Shown: positions 60,638-64,000 of the stretch, piece after piece
Position numbering within the stretch: the first letter of the stretch is position 1
Layout of the letters: every line of letters begins with the position of its first letter
Translations under genes and position numbers: made by a program
Notes under the pieces: generated by a model
Told to the model about the DNA's origin: nothing
Databases searched by the model: none
What the model saw: the letters and a program-made list of their open reading frames with translations, nothing else
Origin: Nitrospira sp.
GTDB lineage: Bacteria > Nitrospirota > Nitrospiria > Nitrospirales > Nitrospiraceae
Length of the DNA: 64,000 bases
Reading direction: 5' to 3'
NCBI GenBank assembly: GCA_018242685.1
Contig: JAFEBM010000020.1
Coordinates: 1-64,000 of the forward strand

Positions 60638-63424
60638 ATGACAAGGCGTCAACTCGATAAAGCGTATGATCCGAAAGCCGTTGAAGACCGATGGTCTCAG
60701 GAGTGGCTCGCGCGCGGATACTTCCACGCCTCACCGGAACAACCAGGCCAACCGTATTGTATCGTCATCCCACCACCGAACGTCACAGGATCGCTCCATG
60801 TCGGTCATGCACTCAACCATTCGCTCCAAGACATTCTGATCCGGTGGCGGCGCATGCAGGGGCGTAATACTCTCTGGTTGCCCGGAACCGATCACGCCGG
60901 CATTGCCACACAAAACGTGGTGGAAAAGCAGCTGATGACCGAAGGCCTGTCGCGTGAGTCGCTGAGACGGAAGCGATTCGTCGAACGAGTCTGGCAATGG
61001 AAAGCGACGTCGGGTGGCACGATCGTCAATCAACAAAAACAGCTGGGAGAATCCTGCGACTGGGACCGTTTGCGCTTTACGATGGACGAAGGGTTATCCA
61101 AAGCCGTTCTCGAGGTCTTCGTGCGTCTGTATGAAGACGGATTGATCTATCGCGGCGAGCGGCTTATCAATTGGTGTCCACGCTGCCTGACGGCACTGTC
61201 GGACATTGAAGTGGAACATGAGGAGGTGACAGGCAAGCTGTATCACATCCGCTATCCGCTGGTGGACGACCCAAACACCAGTTTGATCGTGGCCACCACG
61301 CGGCCGGAAACGATGCTGGGCGACACGGCCGTCGCCGTGCATCCGGACGATCCTCGGTATCGCCATCTGATCGGCAAGAAAGTCCGCCTGCCGTTAACGA
61401 CGCGTGAGATTCCGATCCTAGGCGATTCGATCCTCGTCGATCTGGAATTCGGCACGGGCGCCGTCAAGATCACTCCGGCCCACGACTTCAATGACTTTGA
61501 GGCTGGAGAGCGTCATAAACTGCCAATAATTTCCATTCTCACGGCGCGTGCGGAAATGGATGGGATTGGTCTGCGCGAAGCACAAGCAGATGCTTCGCTG
61601 AACCTCGTCCTTAAACCAGTACAAAAAGCCCGAGCTATAGTCGTCGAAGCCTTAGCCGAACGTGGCTATCTAGTGAAAACTGAAGATCACAAGATGGCAA
61701 TCGGGAAATGCTACCGTTGCAAAACAGTGATCGAGCCCTATCTCTCACCGCAATGGTTTGTGAAGATCAAGCCGCTGGCCGAACCCGCAATCAAAGTGGT
61801 GGAGGATCGACGCATTCGAATTGTTCCCGAAAGCTGGGTCAACAACTATCTTGGCTGGATGCGGGATATCAAAGATTGGTGTATCTCACGACAAATCTGG
61901 TGGGGACACCAAATTCCAGTTTGGTACTGCACAAACTGCAACCAAGAACACATCCTGAAAACCGGACACGCTGTTGGTGCAACAGCAGAGCACGGTATGC
62001 TCCCCGATATAGCAAAGTGGAACTTTACGATCGCACAAGAAGCTAAACCGATTGTGGCCCGCACAAAACCAGCTCGGTGCCCGGTCTGTCACAGCCAGGA
62101 ATTGCTCCGCGACCCCGACGTGCTCGATACCTGGTTCTCCTCCGCTCTGTGGCCCTTCTCAACCTTGGGCTGGCCGGATCAAACGCCTGAACTCAAGACC
62201 TATTATCCGACCTCCACATTGGTCACAGGCCTCGACATTCTGTTCTTCTGGGTGGCTCGCATGATCATGATGGGGCTCAAGTTCATGGGTGACGTGCCCT
62301 TCAAGGACGTCTATATCCATGCCTTGGTCCGCGACGCAGAAGGCCAGAAGATGAGCAAATCGAAGGGCAACGTGATCGACCCGCTGCACGTCATGGAGCA
62401 ATTCGGCACCGACGCCCTTCGGTTCACCCTGGCTTCAATGGCCTCGCCGGGACGCGATATCAAGCTGGCGGAAGAACGGATCGAGGGCTATCGCAATTTC
62501 GCCAATAAGATTTGGAATGCCGCGCGATTTTCCTTGATGTACCTCGACGGGCCGCGTACCGCCCTTCCACCGATGCAACGGACGTTCCCCGACCGGTGGA
62601 TCTTGAGCCGCCTCAACCAGACAATCCACGCCGTCACAACCGAATTGGAATCATATCGATTCGATCGTGCTGCGACAGTCCTCTATCAGTTCATCTGGCG
62701 TGAGTACTGCGACTGGTATTTGGAATTGATCAAACCGGTTCTGCAAACACCCGAACACCCGGATGGAGCAAGCACAAGACACACGCTCTTGGAGACGTTG
62801 GAAACGACCATGCGGCTGCTGCACCCCTTCATGCCGTTCATCACGGAAGAAATTTGGCAGACGATCCCCCATCAAGGAGACAGCATCGTCGTGCAGAACT
62901 ATCCAGCCGCGAACGATGCTTGGGACGCGCCTGATGCAGAGCGATACTTTATGCTGCTGGAACAAACGGTGGGACTCGTCCGAACCGGCCGAGTCCTCTT
63001 GAATTATCCGCCGGGACAGCAGATTCCGTTTCATGTCGGGCACGACGACCCGGACAGACAGAACCAGCTCCACCAGTTACAACGACACCTGGCTCACCTC
63101 AGCCGCGGCACCGCCGAAGTAAGCCCGTCGCACGATTGGCAGGCAGCAAGATTGCTGCGACTCGTCACGGAAGGCCTTTCGGTGGGCATCGCAGTTGCCG
63201 ATGACGTCGACCTGAAGAAAGCGATTGACCGCCTGGCGAAACAAATCACGGACACCGACAAGGAATTCCAACGGGTCGAGGGGAAACTGAAGAACGCCGA
63301 GTTCGTGTCGAAAGCTCCGCCGGACGTGATCACCGAGCATCAAGAGCGGGTGCAGACACTGTCCCGCGATCGTGCATTGCTGGCCGACAGTGAACGGCAG
63401 CTCCGCGCTATGCTCGCAGTCTGA
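60638..63424 (+). CDS. valS: Valyl-tRNA synthetase
   Basis: A 928-residue class I synthetase. The HIGH-type motif is in PNVTGSLHVGHAL, the editing domain has TTRPETMLGDTAVAVHP, and the KMSKS motif reads GQKMSKSKGN. The zinc-binding and anticodon parts follow (WAARFSLMYLDG-like, REYCDWYLELIKP), and the C-terminal coiled coil (about 865-928, DRLAKQITDTDKEFQRVEGKL) is the tRNA-binding arm typical of ValRS. ATG 60638 is preferred over 60542 because TGGAG precedes it and MTRRQLDKAYDPK is the usual start. It ends 3 bases before nadC. Confidence 0.96.
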   Translation: MTRRQLDKAYDPKAVEDRWSQEWLARGYFHASPEQPGQPYCIVIPPPNVTGSLHVGHALNHSLQDILIRWRRMQGRNTLWLPGTDHAGIATQNVVEKQLMTEGLSRESLRRKRFVERVWQWKATSGGTIVNQQKQLGESCDWDRLRFTMDEGLSKAVLEVFVRLYEDGLIYRGERLINWCPRCLTALSDIEVEHEEVTGKLYHIRYPLVDDPNTSLIVATTRPETMLGDTAVAVHPDDPRYRHLIGKKVRLPLTTREIPILGDSILVDLEFGTGAVKITPAHDFNDFEAGERHKLPIISILTARAEMDGIGLREAQADASLNLVLKPVQKARAIVVEALAERGYLVKTEDHKMAIGKCYRCKTVIEPYLSPQWFVKIKPLAEPAIKVVEDRRIRIVPESWVNNYLGWMRDIKDWCISRQIWWGHQIPVWYCTNCNQEHILKTGHAVGATAEHGMLPDIAKWNFTIAQEAKPIVARTKPARCPVCHSQELLRDPDVLDTWFSSALWPFSTLGWPDQTPELKTYYPTSTLVTGLDILFFWVARMIMMGLKFMGDVPFKDVYIHALVRDAEGQKMSKSKGNVIDPLHVMEQFGTDALRFTLASMASPGRDIKLAEERIEGYRNFANKIWNAARFSLMYLDGPRTALPPMQRTFPDRWILSRLNQTIHAVTTELESYRFDRAATVLYQFIWREYCDWYLELIKPVLQTPEHPDGASTRHTLLETLETTMRLLHPFMPFITEEIWQTIPHQGDSIVVQNYPAANDAWDAPDAERYFMLLEQTVGLVRTGRVLLNYPPGQQIPFHVGHDDPDRQNQLHQLQRHLAHLSRGTAEVSPSHDWQAARLLRLVTEGLSVGIAVADDVDLKKAIDRLAKQITDTDKEFQRVEGKLKNAEFVSKAPPDVITEHQERVQTLSRDRALLADSERQLRAMLAV

Positions 63425-63427
63425 CCG

Positions 63428-64000
63428 ATGGCCACACTCCCTGCTGCAGAAATTCGCCGCGCAGTGCGCCAAGGGCTCGAAGAAGATCTTGCTCAGGGGG
63501 ATGCCACAACAGCTGCGATCTTCACTTCTCCGGTGCCTGCTCGGGCCGAGATCATTGCTCAACAGCCGTTGGTTGTGGCGGGAATGGCCGCAGCGGTTCA
63601 GACATTTCTCATGGTCGATCCTTCCCTGCGGCTGTCGGTCGCCAAGTGCGACGGCGACCGAGCGGCGAATGGAGAGGTGCTCCTGGATATCGAAGGTGAT
63701 GGGCGGTCCATCCTGCAGGCCGAGCGGGTCGCCTTGAACTTTCTTCAACACCTGTCCGGGATCGCTACCTTGACGCAACGGTTCTGCCGGGCCGTACGCG
63801 GCTACCCTGTCAGTATCCTGGATACCAGGAAAACTCTTCCCGGCTGGCGCGCGCTTCAGAAGTGGGCGGTTTCGCTCGGCGGAGGGAGCAACCACCGACA
63901 ATCATTGAGTGACGGCATTTTGATCAAAGATAACCATCTGGCCCTCCTCCGACGCAATCGACGACCGGTTGAACGGGCATGTCGATTGGCACATGCCCAT
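63428..64000 (+). CDS. nadC: Nicotinate-nucleotide pyrophosphorylase, N-terminal two thirds (cut by window edge)
   Basis: The frame opens at ATG 63428 and runs for 191 codons to the right edge. EDLAQGDATTAAIF, ILQAERVALNFLQHLSGIATLT, ILDTRKTLPGWRALQKWAV, GGGSNHRQSLSDGILIKDNHL are signatures of quinolinate phosphoribosyltransferase, which makes NaMN from quinolinate and PRPP in de novo NAD synthesis. It starts 3 bases after valS. Full length is usually about 280 residues. Confidence 0.95.
   Translation, partial: MATLPAAEIRRAVRQGLEEDLAQGDATTAAIFTSPVPARAEIIAQQPLVVAGMAAAVQTFLMVDPSLRLSVAKCDGDRAANGEVLLDIEGDGRSILQAERVALNFLQHLSGIATLTQRFCRAVRGYPVSILDTRKTLPGWRALQKWAVSLGGGSNHRQSLSDGILIKDNHLALLRRNRRPVERACRLAHAH

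Overview
The window looks like chromosomal DNA of a Nitrospira-like bacterium (phylum Nitrospirota). This is an inference from gene content and order: a complete 13-gene nuo operon with fused nuoCD, a DHH-CBS-CBS-nucleotidyltransferase tRNA enzyme, a mercuric-reductase-like flavoprotein next to a TVP38 remnant, and a YdbH system, all at moderately high GC. A database search of nuoCD, valS or thiI would settle the taxonomy. There are no rRNA genes and no CRISPR array. One tRNA (Ser, anticodon CGA) is present.

Layout. (1) 1-9.5 kb: housekeeping and accessory metabolism: lipoprotein fragment, SDR protein, CPBP protease, a class V aminotransferase overlapping an amidohydrolase, J-domain protein, methyltransferase, MFS transporter, DUF6573-like protein. 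(2) 9.6-15.6 kb: a graveyard of mobile and selfish DNA. It holds one decayed and two intact toxin-antitoxin-type pairs, remnants of IS4, IS5 and IS1380 transposases, a truncated phage terminase small subunit, a 25-bp-arm palindrome, a 22-bp direct repeat, a REP-like element and two orphan coiled-coil membrane proteins. (3) 15.6-30.6 kb, minus strand: nuoA-B-CD-E-F-G-H-I-J-K-L-M-N, the whole of respiratory complex I. Most junctions overlap or are tight, but CD|E, E|F and I|J carry structured spacers, and nuoI is preceded by a tiny leader ORF. (4) 31-38 kb: tRNA nucleotidyltransferase, small secreted proteins, flavoprotein disulfide reductase, sulfite-oxidase-like enzyme. (5) 38.2-49.5 kb, minus strand: a YnbE-YdbL fusion with YdbH (envelope lipid transport), several exported proteins, a debranching enzyme and GH63-type glucosidase pair, and a beta-helix protein. 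(6) 49.5-64 kb: coaE, trxB, thiI, tRNA-Ser, a DUF2779 nuclease-like protein, a MATE transporter, a ketopantoate-reductase fusion, sirtuin, HAD protein, response regulator, a 37-residue basic protein, valS and the start of nadC.

The most interesting points are: the spacer RNA structures in the nuo operon, especially an interleaved (pseudoknot-type) pair of inverted repeats abutting the nuoF start codon; the leader mini-ORF in front of nuoI; the one-polypeptide YnbE-YdbL fusion; ketopantoate reductase fused to a domain resembling a molybdopterin-binding fold without its cysteine; and a perfect 25-bp palindrome that begins inside the 3' end of tRNA-Ser. All functional calls come from reading motifs and remembered family patterns; no search was run.
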